Source: Streptomyces xinghaiensis S187 | Lineage (GTDB): Bacteria; Actinomycetota; Actinomycetes; Streptomycetales; Streptomycetaceae | Assembly: GCF_000220705.2 (NCBI RefSeq) | Contig: NZ_CP023202.1 | Location: forward strand, 248,001 to 312,000 | DNA: 64,000 nucleotides | Direction: 5' to 3' | Shown: positions 19,818 through 33,248 of the stretch, piece by piece | How the letters are laid out: each line of letters opens with the position of its first letter | Numbering within the stretch: position 1 is the first letter of the stretch | Made by a program: the position numbers and the translations under genes | The notes under the pieces: model-generated | The model's input: the letters and a program-made list of their open reading frames with translations, nothing else | The model's database searches: none | What the model was told of the DNA's origin: nothing

Positions 19818-20731
19818 GATATGCCCTTCCCTGTGTCGGCGGCGTTCTTGCCGCCGGCGCCCAGCGGTTTCGCGGTTCGGATGATCAGACTCGGCGCGGC
19901 CGGCAGGTCGACCCGTTCGTGCGCCGAGATGCTCGCACGGACGCCGTAGTTCTCCTGCAGCACCTTCAGGTACTGACCACCGGCACCGTTCTGGAAAGCC
20001 TTGCGCAGCCGCTGCCCGTTCCCCACCGCGAGCACCGTGTACGGCGGCGCCAGCGGCCTGTTGTCGACGAGGATGGCCTCGCCGGCCCTCCTGATCGCCG
20101 AGACGGCGGTGAGCCGCTGGCCGTTGATCGCGACCGCCTCGGCCCCCGCGCCCCACAGCCCGTTGACGACATGCTGCATGTCGCGGTCACGGACCCGCCC
20201 GCTGTCGGCGAAGCTGCTGCTCTCCCGCGGTCCGTCGCCGCCCGCCGCCGCGCTCTCGGCGTCGTCCACCACCAGTCGCAGGCCCGGGCCGTGCACCGGG
20301 GTCGCCCCCGCCAGCAGCGCGGTCAGCTCCTCCCGGCTTCCTCCGTGCTTCTCCAGCGCCTCACGCTGGGCGGCTCCGACCTCCCGGCGCAGCCGCTCGA
20401 CGTTCCGCTCCAGCGTGTCGGACCGCTCGGTCCCCTCCTCGATCCGGCTGATCAGTTCCTCGCGCTCCTTGGCACGGACCGGTGCCTCCACCCTGGCCTG
20501 CGCGGCGCCGACGGTCACGACGATCGCCGCGAGCACCAGGCCCGCCGCGAGCCCCAGCTTCGACCGCAGGGTCTTCGGCAGGCCGGCCGAGCCATCGGCC
20601 GCACGACGGGCGGCGGCCTCCGCGTAACCCTCGTCCAGGCTGTGCTCCGTCACGTTCGTCAGCAGCGACATGGACGCGTCGGGGCGCGACCGGCGCGCGG
20701 GAGTGCTCCGATCGGGGGACTGCTGCGACAT
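19814..20731 (-). CDS. DUF881 membrane-anchored protein, first of the cluster
   Basis: 305 residues from the ATG at 20729-20731 (an ATG at 20740 is three codons longer). N-terminal 70 residues cytoplasmic; one helix LGLAAGLVLAAIVVTVGAA (about 73-91); a coiled coil ERSDTLERNVERLRREVG; DUF881 domain from about 150 (GPGLRLVVDD, then ILVDNRPLAPPYTVLAVG). Paralogue of the other DUF881 gene. A strong hairpin separates it from manC-like, so it likely has its own promoter in 20740-20792. Confidence 0.9.
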   Translation of the reverse strand: MSQQSPDRSTPARRSRPDASMSLLTNVTEHSLDEGYAEAAARRAADGSAGLPKTLRSKLGLAAGLVLAAIVVTVGAAQARVEAPVRAKEREELISRIEEGTERSDTLERNVERLRREVGAAQREALEKHGGSREELTALLAGATPVHGPGLRLVVDDAESAAAGGDGPRESSSFADSGRVRDRDMQHVVNGLWGAGAEAVAINGQRLTAVSAIRRAGEAILVDNRPLAPPYTVLAVGNGQRLRKAFQNGAGGQYLKVLQENYGVRASISAHERVDLPAAPSLIIRTAKPLGAGGKNAADTGKGIS

Positions 20732-20792
20732 GACGCACATCGTCGCATGTGAGGGCCGCCACCGCCGAATGGGCCCACCGGTTCGGCCGATC

Positions 20793-20827
20793 GTGAGTGG
20801 CCCGCCGGCATACGGCGGGCCACTCAC
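20793..20827. terminator. 15-bp perfect hairpin between manC-like and DUF881
   Basis: Stem 20793-20807 with 20813-20827, 5-nt loop, starting 24 bp after the manC-like stop on the minus strand. It should end that transcript. Confidence 0.7.
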
Positions 20828-20850
20828 GGCATCCCTGCGGGGGCGACGGC

Positions 20851-23346
20851 TCAGCGGCCGGCGCTGTCCACCACCGCGGCCCACTCGTCGAGCAGCTGCT
20901 GCGCGGAGGCGTCGTCCGGGCCCTCGGCCCACAGATGGGTGACCGCCTCCGCCGGGTCCGGCAGGACCATGATCCAGCGGCCGTCGGCCTCCACGACCCG
21001 CACACCGTCCGTGGTGTCGACGTGCCGGTCACCGGCGGCTTCCACCACGCTGCGCATGACGAGGCCCTTGACCGCCCACGGCGTGGCGATGTCCCGGCGC
21101 CGCACATGGGCCCGCGGGATCCGCGCGTCGATCTGACTCAGCGTCAGCTGAGTCCGGGCGACCAGGGCGATCAGGCGGACGAAGGCGGCCGTACCGTCGA
21201 AGACGCTGCTGAACTCGGGGACGATGAAACCGCCCCTGCCGTCGCCGCCGAAGACCGTGGACTCCGCACGGCTGACCCGGGTCAGGTCGTCCGGTGACGT
21301 CGTCGTCCACTCCACCTGCGTGCCGTGGTATGCGGCGACCTGCTCCGCGATCCTGGTGGTGGTCACGGGGAGCGCGACCCGCCCGCTGCGCCGCTCGGCC
21401 GCCACCAGATCCAGCATGACCAGCAGGGCGCGGTCGTCCTCCACGATCCGTCCGCGCTCGTCGACCAGGGACAGCCGCTCGCCGACGGGGTCGAAGCGCA
21501 CCCCGAACGCGGCGCGGGCGGAGGCGACGATCTCGCCGAGCCGCACCAGGCCGGAGCGGCGGGCGTCCGCCGTCTCGGTGGGACGCGACTCGTCGAGGCC
21601 CGGGTTGATCGTCAGAGCGTCGACCCCGAGCCGCCCGAGGAGGCTGGGGAGGACCAGTCCGGCGCTGCCGTTGGAGGCGTCGACCACGATCTTGAGTCCT
21701 GCCTCGGCGACGCCCGTGGTGTCGACGGCACGCAGCAGCGAACCGGTGTACGCGTCGAACACGCTGGCCGGGAAGCGGAGATCGCCGATCTCCCCGGGGA
21801 AGGCCCGGCGGTACTCCTGGCGGGCGAAGACCCGGTCGAGTTTGCGCTGCCCCGCCTGGGAGAGATCCGCGCCGCGTTCGTCGAAGAACATGATGTCGAC
21901 GGAGTCGGGCACCCCGGGGGTCGTGCGGATCATGATGCCGCCGGCGCTGCCGCGCGCGGTCTGCTGACGGGCCACCGGCAGCGGCACGTTCTCCAGGTCC
22001 CGCACGTCGATGGCGCTGGTCTGGAGGGCGGAGATCACGGCCCTCTTGAGCGCCCGGGCGCCCCGGGAGTGGTCGCGCGCCGTGGTGACCGTCGAGCCCT
22101 TCTTGAGGGTGGTCGCATAGGCCCCTGCGAGCCGCACCACCAGTTCGGGGGTGATCTCGACGTTGAGGATGCCGCTCACCCCGCGGGCCCCGAAAAGCTG
22201 CGCCTGGCCGCGGGATTCCCAGATCACCGAGGTGTTGACGAAGGCGCCCGCCTCGATGGTCTTGAACGGGTAGACCCGGACGTTGCCCTGCACAATCGAT
22301 TCTTCGCCGACGAGGCACTCGTCGCCGATCACGGCTCCGTCCTCGATCCGGGCGGCGCGCATGATGTCGGTGTTCTTGCCGATGACACAGCCGCGCAGAT
22401 TGCTCTGCTGGCCGATGTACACGTTGTCGTGGACCACGGCCTTGTGCAGGAAGGCGCCGCTCTTCACGACGACATTCGATCCGACGACGGTGTGCTCCCG
22501 GATCTCGACCCCGGATTCCACCTTGGCGTAGTCACCGATGTAGAGCGGGCCGCGCAGTACCGCCTCCGGACTCACCTCGGCGCCCTCGGCCACCCAGACA
22601 CCGGGAGAGATCTCGAAACCGTCGATGTCCACATCGACCTTGCCCTCGAGCACGTCGGCCTGTGCCTTGACGTAACTCTCGTGGGTGCCGACGTCCTCCC
22701 AGTAGCCCTCGGCGATGTAGCCGTAGATCGGCTTGCCTTCCTTCATCAGCTGCGGGAAGACATCGCCGGACCAGTCGACCGAGACATCGGCCTCGACGTA
22801 GTCGAAGACCTCCGGCTCCATGACGTAAATGCCGGTGTTGACGGTGTCCGAGAACACCTGCCCCCACGTCGGCTTCTCCAGGAACCGCTCGACCTTCCCC
22901 TCCTCGTCGACAATGGTGATGCCGAATTCGAGGGGATTGGGCACTCTGGTCAGGCAGACGGTGACGAGTGCGCCCTTCTCCTTGTGGAAGTTGACGAGCT
23001 CGGTGAGGTCGAAATCGGTGAGCGCGTCACCGGAGATGACGAGGAAGGAGTCGTCCTTGAGGGCTTCCTCGGCGTTCTTGACGCTGCCGGCAGTACCGAG
23101 GGGCTTTTCCTCGTTGGCATAAGTGAGCTCCATTCCGAGCTCTTCCCCGTCACCGAAGTAGTTCTTGACGAGGGAGGCGAGAAACTGCACCGTCACCACG
23201 GTCTCGCTCAGCCCGTGCCGCTTGAGCAGCCTCAGAACATGCTCCATGATTGGCCGGTTCGCCACCGGCAGCAGTGGCTTGGGCATGCTTGAGGTCATGG
23301 GGCGAAGGCGTGTGCCTTCACCGCCGGCCATCACGACGGCCTTCAT
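20851..23346 (-). CDS. Mannose-1-phosphate guanylyltransferase fused to degenerate PMM domain
   Basis: 831 residues. 1-235: nucleotidyltransferase with MKAVVMAGGEGTRLRPMT and the sugar site EKPTWGQVF (157-165). About 250-375: left-handed beta-helix repeats. About 410-831: phosphohexomutase fold, but the phosphoserine loop is replaced by RTTPGVPDS (474-482), the Mg loop by DPVGERL (619-625) and the sugar loop by GGDGRGGF (700-707). So NDP-sugar synthesis is expected, mutase activity is not. GGAGG supports the ATG. Streptomyces annotates this as a mannose-1-P guanylyltransferase; the nucleotide used is not proven. Confidence 0.85.
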   Translation of the reverse strand: MKAVVMAGGEGTRLRPMTSSMPKPLLPVANRPIMEHVLRLLKRHGLSETVVTVQFLASLVKNYFGDGEELGMELTYANEEKPLGTAGSVKNAEEALKDDSFLVISGDALTDFDLTELVNFHKEKGALVTVCLTRVPNPLEFGITIVDEEGKVERFLEKPTWGQVFSDTVNTGIYVMEPEVFDYVEADVSVDWSGDVFPQLMKEGKPIYGYIAEGYWEDVGTHESYVKAQADVLEGKVDVDIDGFEISPGVWVAEGAEVSPEAVLRGPLYIGDYAKVESGVEIREHTVVGSNVVVKSGAFLHKAVVHDNVYIGQQSNLRGCVIGKNTDIMRAARIEDGAVIGDECLVGEESIVQGNVRVYPFKTIEAGAFVNTSVIWESRGQAQLFGARGVSGILNVEITPELVVRLAGAYATTLKKGSTVTTARDHSRGARALKRAVISALQTSAIDVRDLENVPLPVARQQTARGSAGGIMIRTTPGVPDSVDIMFFDERGADLSQAGQRKLDRVFARQEYRRAFPGEIGDLRFPASVFDAYTGSLLRAVDTTGVAEAGLKIVVDASNGSAGLVLPSLLGRLGVDALTINPGLDESRPTETADARRSGLVRLGEIVASARAAFGVRFDPVGERLSLVDERGRIVEDDRALLVMLDLVAAERRSGRVALPVTTTRIAEQVAAYHGTQVEWTTTSPDDLTRVSRAESTVFGGDGRGGFIVPEFSSVFDGTAAFVRLIALVARTQLTLSQIDARIPRAHVRRRDIATPWAVKGLVMRSVVEAAGDRHVDTTDGVRVVEADGRWIMVLPDPAEAVTHLWAEGPDDASAQQLLDEWAAVVDSAGR

Positions 23347-23474
23347 GTCGGAAGCGTCCTCCTTGAAGAGACGACGGTCACACCGACCGAGCTCGGCCGG
23401 TCCGTCGGGGTGGACCCACCGCACTGGAACGCGGAAACCCTGCGTTCGGCCAGGGCCACGGCGTCGGGGCAGGC

Positions 23475-24083
23475 TCAGTCGGTCGAGGTATCCGCCTTCA
23501 CGAGTCGGCGGACCTGAACCACATAGAGAGTTCCTGCCCACCAGTAGAGAGTTGTACCCCATCCCGCGAACGCCCATCCGAAAATAGCAGCGAGCTGCGG
23601 AAGCCATCCGCTTCCGTCACTCAGCAGCAGCAACGGGAAGGCGTACATGAGGTTGAACGTCGCCGCCTTGCCGAGAAAGTTGACCTGGGGCGGCGGATAG
23701 CCGTGCCGGCGGAGGATGCCCACCATCACCAGCAGGATGAGGTCCCGCGCGAGGAGCGCCGCGGTCAGCCAGAGCGGGATGATGTCGCGCCACGTCAGGC
23801 CGACGATGGTCGTGAGGATGTACAGGCGGTCGGCCGCCGGGTCGAGGATCCGTCCCAGGCTGCTGATCTGGTTCCAGCGGCGGGCGAGCTTGCCGTCCAG
23901 GTAGTCGCTGACGCCGCTCAGGGCGAGGACGAGCAGGGCCCATCCGTCGGCTTTGGGCCCTCCGAACTCCGGCAGCAGAATCAGCCACAGGAAGAGGGGC
24001 ACGCCCAGCAGGCGGGCCATGCTGAGAATGTTCGGGATGGTGAGGACACGGTCTGTCTGGACCCTTGTCTCCTGGACCTCCAC
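23475..24083 (-). CDS. CDP-alcohol phosphatidyltransferase (PgsA-type)
   Basis: 202 residues. The GTG at 24083 follows GGGAGG by 7 bases and is preferred over an ATG at 24179. The whole CDP-alcohol motif is present, D-x2-DG-x2-AR-x8-G-x3-D-x3-D, in DYLDGKLARRWNQISSLGRI and DPAAD (about 65-90). About six transmembrane helices. It transfers a phosphatidyl group from CDP-diacylglycerol to an alcohol, probably glycerol-3-phosphate or a related polyol. Its position before manC-like and DUF881 matches M. tuberculosis pgsA2 (Rv1822). No separate terminator from manC was seen. Confidence 0.9.
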   Translation of the reverse strand: MEVQETRVQTDRVLTIPNILSMARLLGVPLFLWLILLPEFGGPKADGWALLVLALSGVSDYLDGKLARRWNQISSLGRILDPAADRLYILTTIVGLTWRDIIPLWLTAALLARDLILLVMVGILRRHGYPPPQVNFLGKAATFNLMYAFPLLLLSDGSGWLPQLAAIFGWAFAGWGTTLYWWAGTLYVVQVRRLVKADTSTD

Positions 24084-24182
24084 CCGTGGCCTCCCGGAAG
24101 GACGTTCTCGACGATGCTCCCCGACCTTACCGGTGTGCGCGGCCGGCGACCGCAGAGGGTCGGCGGGCGATCCGGACACGCA

Positions 24183-24227
24183 GAAAAGCCGGGTTTCCCG
24201 GGCCGGTCAAGACCCGGGAAACCCGGC
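24183..24227 (-). terminator. Intrinsic terminator of the rRNA operon
   Basis: Perfect 15-bp stem 24213-24227 with 24188-24202 and a 10-nt loop. Read on the minus strand it is followed by TTTTC (24183-24187), a real U tract that is uncommon in Streptomyces. It begins about 12 nt after 5S rRNA. Confidence 0.93.
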
Positions 24228-24238
24228 TTCACAAGGAG

Positions 24239-24356
24239 TTCGGCGGCGTCCTACTCTCCCACAGGGTCCCCCCTGCAGTACCATCGGCGCTGAAAGGCTT
24301 AGCTTCCGGGTTCGGAATGTAACCGGGCGTTTCCCTCACGCTATAACCACCGAAAC
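24239..24356 (-). rRNA. rrf: 5S ribosomal RNA
   Basis: About 118 nt. Minus-strand 5' end GTTTCGGTGGTTATAGCGT, the central CCCGGTTACATTCCGAACCC, and 3' end GGACGCCGCCGAAC, matching Streptomyces 5S. It follows 23S by about 75 nt, and the intrinsic terminator lies just downstream. Ends are approximate. Confidence 0.96.
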
Positions 24357-24430
24357 ACTATGAAACTATACGAACCGGACGGCAACACAGTTCGTTGTTT
24401 CAGAACCAACACAGTGGACGCGAGCACCTG

Positions 24431-29377
<4,947 letters not shown>

Positions 29378-29939
29378 ATGCTTCACGCAAGAGCGGCGCA
29401 GCCCGGAGGAATAATCCGGACCGCGCACAGCGTCCTCGCTGTAAAATCGCCTCCCGACCGCCACCACACTCGATGGCACGGGAGGACTTGCTTCAAAGGA
29501 ACCTCATCCCGGCAGCAAACCTGAATCTGCCGCCCGGACGGGGTATCAACATATCTGGCGTTGACTTTTGGCACGCTGTTGAGTTCTCAAGGAACGGACG
29601 CTTCCTTCGGCCCCGTCTCCGGGCCCTCCGGGCGCTTCCCTTCGGTGTTCCCAACCCTACCAGTGGTTCCGACTCTCTCCGACCACTGTCCGAGGACATG
29701 CGGAGAAGGGAAGTCGCTTGCCATGGCAAAGAGTTGAAAGGTGCTGCCCACTCCGCACGGCCAGTCCGCCGGTGCTCCCTCGTGGGCAGGGGTTCGACAG
29801 TACAGCGCACCGTCGCGGCGAAGCAAATCGATTCGGCACCGGCCCGTTTGGAGTCCATGACTTAGGCTGCTGCCAGCACGTCGCCCCTGGCACGGCCAGG
29901 CGGGCGCCGTTTGATCAATCTCCGCTCGAGAGGCTTCCC
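29378..29939 (-). promoter_or_regulatory. rRNA operon leader and promoter region (also crr promoter)
   Basis: 562 bp between divergent 16S and crr. On the minus strand CTTGAGAACTCAACAGCG (centred 29581-29590) is the leader antitermination/processing element, repeated in the spacer. TAGGGT (plus 29654-29659) is a possible -10 of one rrn promoter, but its -35 is poor. Streptomyces rrn operons usually have several promoters, so more probably lie at 29650-29900. No gene is supported here. Confidence 0.6.
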
Positions 29940-30389
29940 ATGACCACCGTGACGTCCCCGGTCGCCGGCCGTTCCATTGGACTCGCGGCAGTGCCCGATC
30001 CGGTGTTCTCCGGTGCGATGGTGGGCCCGGGCACCGCCGTTGACCCCGTGCGTGAGCCGTCCGCCGCCGTCGCACCCGTGGACGGCATCATCGTCTCCCT
30101 GCACCCGCACGCCTTTGTCGTCGTCGACGAGGAGGGGCACGGTGTGCTGACACATCTGGGCATCGACACGGTGCAGTTCAACGGCGAGGGCTTTGAACTG
30201 CTGGTCGGCAAGGGAGACACGGTGCGCCGGGGTGACCCGGTCGTGCGGTGGGACCCCGCGCAGGTCGAGGCGGCCGGCAAGTCCCCGGTCTGCCCGGTCG
30301 TGGCGCTGGAGGCCACCGCGGAGTCGCTCTCCGACCTCTCCGAGTCCGGTGACGTCGCCGCGGGCGCCCTTCTCTTCTCCTGGACTTGA
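29940..30389 (+). CDS. crr: PTS glucose-family IIA protein (EIIA-Crr)
   Basis: 149 residues, one IIA-Glc domain: PVDGIIVSLHPHAFVV, then GVLTHLGIDTVQFNGEGFELLV. Phosphorylated His72 (THLGIDTV), with His57 (HPHAF) as its partner, corresponds to H90/H75 of E. coli EIIAGlc. It accepts phosphate from HPr and passes it to a sugar-specific IIB; in Streptomyces it serves N-acetylglucosamine-type permeases. ATG at 29940 with GAGAGG before it. Followed by ptsI after 84 bp, as in S. coelicolor SCO1390-SCO1391. Confidence 0.95.
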   Translation: MTTVTSPVAGRSIGLAAVPDPVFSGAMVGPGTAVDPVREPSAAVAPVDGIIVSLHPHAFVVVDEEGHGVLTHLGIDTVQFNGEGFELLVGKGDTVRRGDPVVRWDPAQVEAAGKSPVCPVVALEATAESLSDLSESGDVAAGALLFSWT

Positions 30390-30473
30390 GCACGGCGCCG
30401 TCGCGGGACGGCGGACACGACTTCCCTCGCGGCGGGCGGCAGGGCCCGGCCGCATCGATCGGAGACGGGTGCG

Positions 30474-32144
30474 ATGAAGACAACACTGCGAGGCGTCGGC
30501 GTGAGCCACGGAGTGGCGATCGGCGAGGTACGGCACATGGGGACGGCGGTGCTGGAGCCGCCCGCCAAGCAGATCCCCGAGCAGGAGGCGCCGCGTGAGC
30601 AGGCTCGGGCGCGGCGTGCCGTGGAGGCCGTCTCCGCGGACCTGACGGCCCGTGGGCAGTTGGCCGGGGGCGAGGCGCAGGCGGTGCTCGAGGCCCAGGC
30701 GATGATGGCCCAGGACCCGGAGCTGATGGCCGACGTCGACCGCCGGATCGCGGTGGGCAGCACCGCTGAGCGTGCCGTGTACGACGCCCTCGCGGCGTAC
30801 CGGTCGCTGCTCGCGGGGGCCGGGGAGTATCTGGCCGGGCGGGTGGCCGATCTGGACGATGTGCGGAACCGGATCGTGGCGCGGCTGCTCGGGGTGCCGA
30901 TGCCGGGGGTTCCGGACAGCGATGAGCCGTATGTCCTGATCGCGCGGGATCTCGCGCCGGCCGACACCGCGCTGCTCGACCCGACGCTGGTGCTGGGCTT
31001 CGTCACCGAGGAGGGCGGGCCGACCAGCCACAGCGCGATTCTGGCGCGGGCTCTCGGGGTCCCGGCCGTGGTGGCGCTGCCGGGGGCGTGCGACCTGGCC
31101 GAGGGGACGGTCATCGCCGTCGACGGCAGCACCGGTGAGGTGTTCGTGTCGCCGAGCGCGGACAAGCGGGCGGAGATCGAGGCGGCGGCGGCCGCGCGGC
31201 GGGCCGCGCTGACCGCGGTCACCGGGCCGGGGGCGACCTCGGACGGGCACAAGGTGCCGCTGCTCGCCAACGTCGGCGGGCCGGCCGATGTGCCGGCGGC
31301 GGTCGAGGCCGGCGCCGAGGGCGTGGGGCTGTTCCGCACCGAGTTCCTGTTCCTGGACGACGGTGAGAACGCGCCGTCGGAGGAGAAGCAGGTCGAGGCC
31401 TACCGGACGGTGCTGGAGGCGTTCCCGGAGGGGCGGGTGGTTGTCCGCGTGCTGGACGCGGGCGCCGACAAGCCGCTCGCCTTCCTGACTCCGGCCGACG
31501 AGCCGAATCCCGCGCTCGGTGTGCGGGGGCTGCGGACCCTGCTCGACCATCCCGAGGTGTTGCGGACCCAGCTCACGGCCCTGGCCAGGGCCGCCGAGGG
31601 GCTGCCGGTCTATCTGGAGGTCATGGCCCCGATGGTGGCGGACCGCACCGACGCCAGGGCGTTCGCCGATGCCTGCCGGGAGGCCGGGCTGCGGGCGAAG
31701 TTCGGGGCCATGGTGGAGATTCCGTCGGCCGCGCTGCGGGCCCGGTCGATCCTGCAGGAGGTGGAGTTCCTCTCGCTGGGGACCAATGACCTCGCGCAGT
31801 ACACCTTCGCGGCGGACCGGCAGGTCGGTGCCGTGTCCCGCCTGCAGGACCCCTGGCAGCCGGCGCTGCTCGACCTGGTGGCGATCTCGGCGGAAGCGGC
31901 CAAGGCGGAGGGCAAGAGCTGCGGGGTGTGCGGGGAGGCCGCCTCGGATCCGCTGCTCGCCTGTGTGCTGACGGGTCTGGGCGTCACGAGTCTGTCCATG
32001 GGCGCCGCCTCGCTGCCGTATGTCCGGGCGACGCTGGCCCAGCACACCCTGGCCCAGTGCGAGCGCGCGGCGGCGGCCGCCCGTGCGGCCGACACCGCCG
32101 AGGAGGCCCGGAGGGCCGCACAGGCGGTGCTGTCCGGGGAGTGA
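30474..32144 (+). CDS. ptsI: PTS enzyme I (PEP-protein phosphotransferase)
   Basis: 556 residues, standard EI length. Starts PTS phosphate flow: PEP phosphorylates His186 in GGPTSHSAIL, then HPr. N-terminal HPr-binding helices to about 150; C-terminal PEP-binding barrel with GLFRTEFLFL, VYLEVMAPMV, and the FLSLGTNDLAQYTFAADRQ signature; the catalytic cysteine lies in GKSCGVCGEAASD. GGAGACGGGTGCG region provides a weak RBS. No HPr gene is adjacent; Streptomyces keeps ptsH elsewhere. Confidence 0.97.
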   Translation: MKTTLRGVGVSHGVAIGEVRHMGTAVLEPPAKQIPEQEAPREQARARRAVEAVSADLTARGQLAGGEAQAVLEAQAMMAQDPELMADVDRRIAVGSTAERAVYDALAAYRSLLAGAGEYLAGRVADLDDVRNRIVARLLGVPMPGVPDSDEPYVLIARDLAPADTALLDPTLVLGFVTEEGGPTSHSAILARALGVPAVVALPGACDLAEGTVIAVDGSTGEVFVSPSADKRAEIEAAAAARRAALTAVTGPGATSDGHKVPLLANVGGPADVPAAVEAGAEGVGLFRTEFLFLDDGENAPSEEKQVEAYRTVLEAFPEGRVVVRVLDAGADKPLAFLTPADEPNPALGVRGLRTLLDHPEVLRTQLTALARAAEGLPVYLEVMAPMVADRTDARAFADACREAGLRAKFGAMVEIPSAALRARSILQEVEFLSLGTNDLAQYTFAADRQVGAVSRLQDPWQPALLDLVAISAEAAKAEGKSCGVCGEAASDPLLACVLTGLGVTSLSMGAASLPYVRATLAQHTLAQCERAAAAARAADTAEEARRAAQAVLSGE

Positions 32145-32180
32145 CCGGCGGGGCCGGTGCCCTTACGGGGTGTTGTTGCC

Positions 32181-32220
32181 GGCCGGTGGCCGTTCCGCTG
32201 CGGCGGAGCGGCCACCGGCC
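32181..32220. terminator. Terminator between ptsI and the 32229-33140 gene
   Basis: 18-bp stem (32181-32198 with 32203-32220) containing one G-U wobble, 4-nt loop. It lies between convergent genes and can serve both. Confidence 0.7.
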
Positions 32221-32228
32221 GTTTCCGG

Positions 32229-33140
32229 TCAGCCGCCGTGCGCCGGTGGCCCGCAGCAGCCGTCCGGTTCCGGGAGGTCGAAACCGGGGAGGTGGTCGAC
32301 GCCCGGTTCGGGGGCCACCGGTTCACCGGTCCCGGGGTCGGTGCAGTAGGCGGAGAAGACCTCCGCGGCCGTCAGGGGGCGGAGCCAGGAGTCTCGCAGG
32401 GCCCAGCCGCGGACCCGGTCACGGCCGTCGGGGACGCTGGTGCGCAGCACGACTCCGCCCGGGGCGCCGGTCGCGATGCCCGCAGCGAGCACCGAGCAGA
32501 AGAGCATCGTCTCGGCCTCCGGGCTGCGGAGCCCGCCGCGCTCCCCGCGCTCGGCGTGCAGGGCCGCGGTGAGGGGCGCGGGGCCGGCGGGCACGCTGCA
32601 GACGAGGTGGTGGACGCCCGGGCCGGCCGCGCCGACCAGCCGCAGGAGGGCGTGGGAGGCGCGGCTGCAGGCCGTGCGGCCGATGTCCTCGCCGCAGCCG
32701 GGGCAGTCGCCCGCCGCGGCCAGGATCATGGTGGCGACCTCCAGGCCGGCGCGGCGCTCGGCGGCGTCGACGAGTTGGGGTACCAGCAGGCCGACCGGCT
32801 GTCCGTCGTAGGGGACGGTGGCGCCGGCCGCGGCGAGCTCGGCGGTGTAGCGGGCGCGGCTGGCGGGCTCGGCCGGGTCGATGCCGTGCTCGGCGCAGTA
32901 GGCGTGGAAGCGGTCCGGGTCGAGGAGGGCGACGGTGGTGTGGCCGTCCCGGGCGGCGAGGGCGCGGAGCGCGTCCTCGGTCTGGCGGAGGTAGGCGCGG
33001 TGGCCGTCGAGCGCGGTGAAGGGCGGGTAGTCCCGCATGGCGGCGAAGTCCTCCTCGTCGGCCAGCAGGGCGAGGGTGGCGGCGGTTTCGCGGAGCAGCG
33101 GGTGCCGGGCGGTGGTGGTCTTGCGGTCGGATCGGGACAT
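32229..33140 (-). CDS. Unknown conserved protein with a CxxC site
   Basis: 303 residues from the ATG at 33138-33140 (GGGGGAGA upstream). All-alpha-looking N-terminal half (LLRETAATLALLADEEDFAAM, then HAYCAEHGIDPAEPASRARY), a CPGC pair near 165 (AGDCPGCGEDIGRTACSRASH) that could bind zinc, and a C-terminal part ending CCGPPAHGG. No enzymatic motif or transmembrane segment. It sits beside ptsI as in other Streptomyces. Preceded by a long inverted repeat (33154-33209). Confidence 0.65.
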   Translation of the reverse strand: MSRSDRKTTTARHPLLRETAATLALLADEEDFAAMRDYPPFTALDGHRAYLRQTEDALRALAARDGHTTVALLDPDRFHAYCAEHGIDPAEPASRARYTAELAAAGATVPYDGQPVGLLVPQLVDAAERRAGLEVATMILAAAGDCPGCGEDIGRTACSRASHALLRLVGAAGPGVHHLVCSVPAGPAPLTAALHAERGERGGLRSPEAETMLFCSVLAAGIATGAPGGVVLRTSVPDGRDRVRGWALRDSWLRPLTAAEVFSAYCTDPGTGEPVAPEPGVDHLPGFDLPEPDGCCGPPAHGG

Positions 33141-33153
33141 GGCCGGGTCTCCC

Positions 33154-33209
33154 CCTCGGTTACGTTCGGTTCTCTTCGGAACCAGATTTCTCACTGAACG
33201 TAACCGAGG
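33154..33209. promoter_or_regulatory. 14-bp inverted repeat upstream of the 32229-33140 gene
   Basis: CCTCGGTTACGTTC (33154-33167) and its exact complement (33196-33209), with a nested 5-bp hairpin GGTTC/GAACC (33168-33183). It begins 14 bp before the start codon and lies in the AT-richest part of this gap. Possible operator for the gene or a structured leader, and possible terminator for the upstream aacS. Confidence 0.5.
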
Positions 33210-33248
33210 GGTCTGACAAGCGGGTGCGGGCGGCTGCCGGCCGGTGGG

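Noticed and set aside
29654..29659. TAGGGT (minus strand) as the main rrn promoter
   Set aside because: No acceptable -35 at 16-19 bp; retained only as a weak note in the leader entry.
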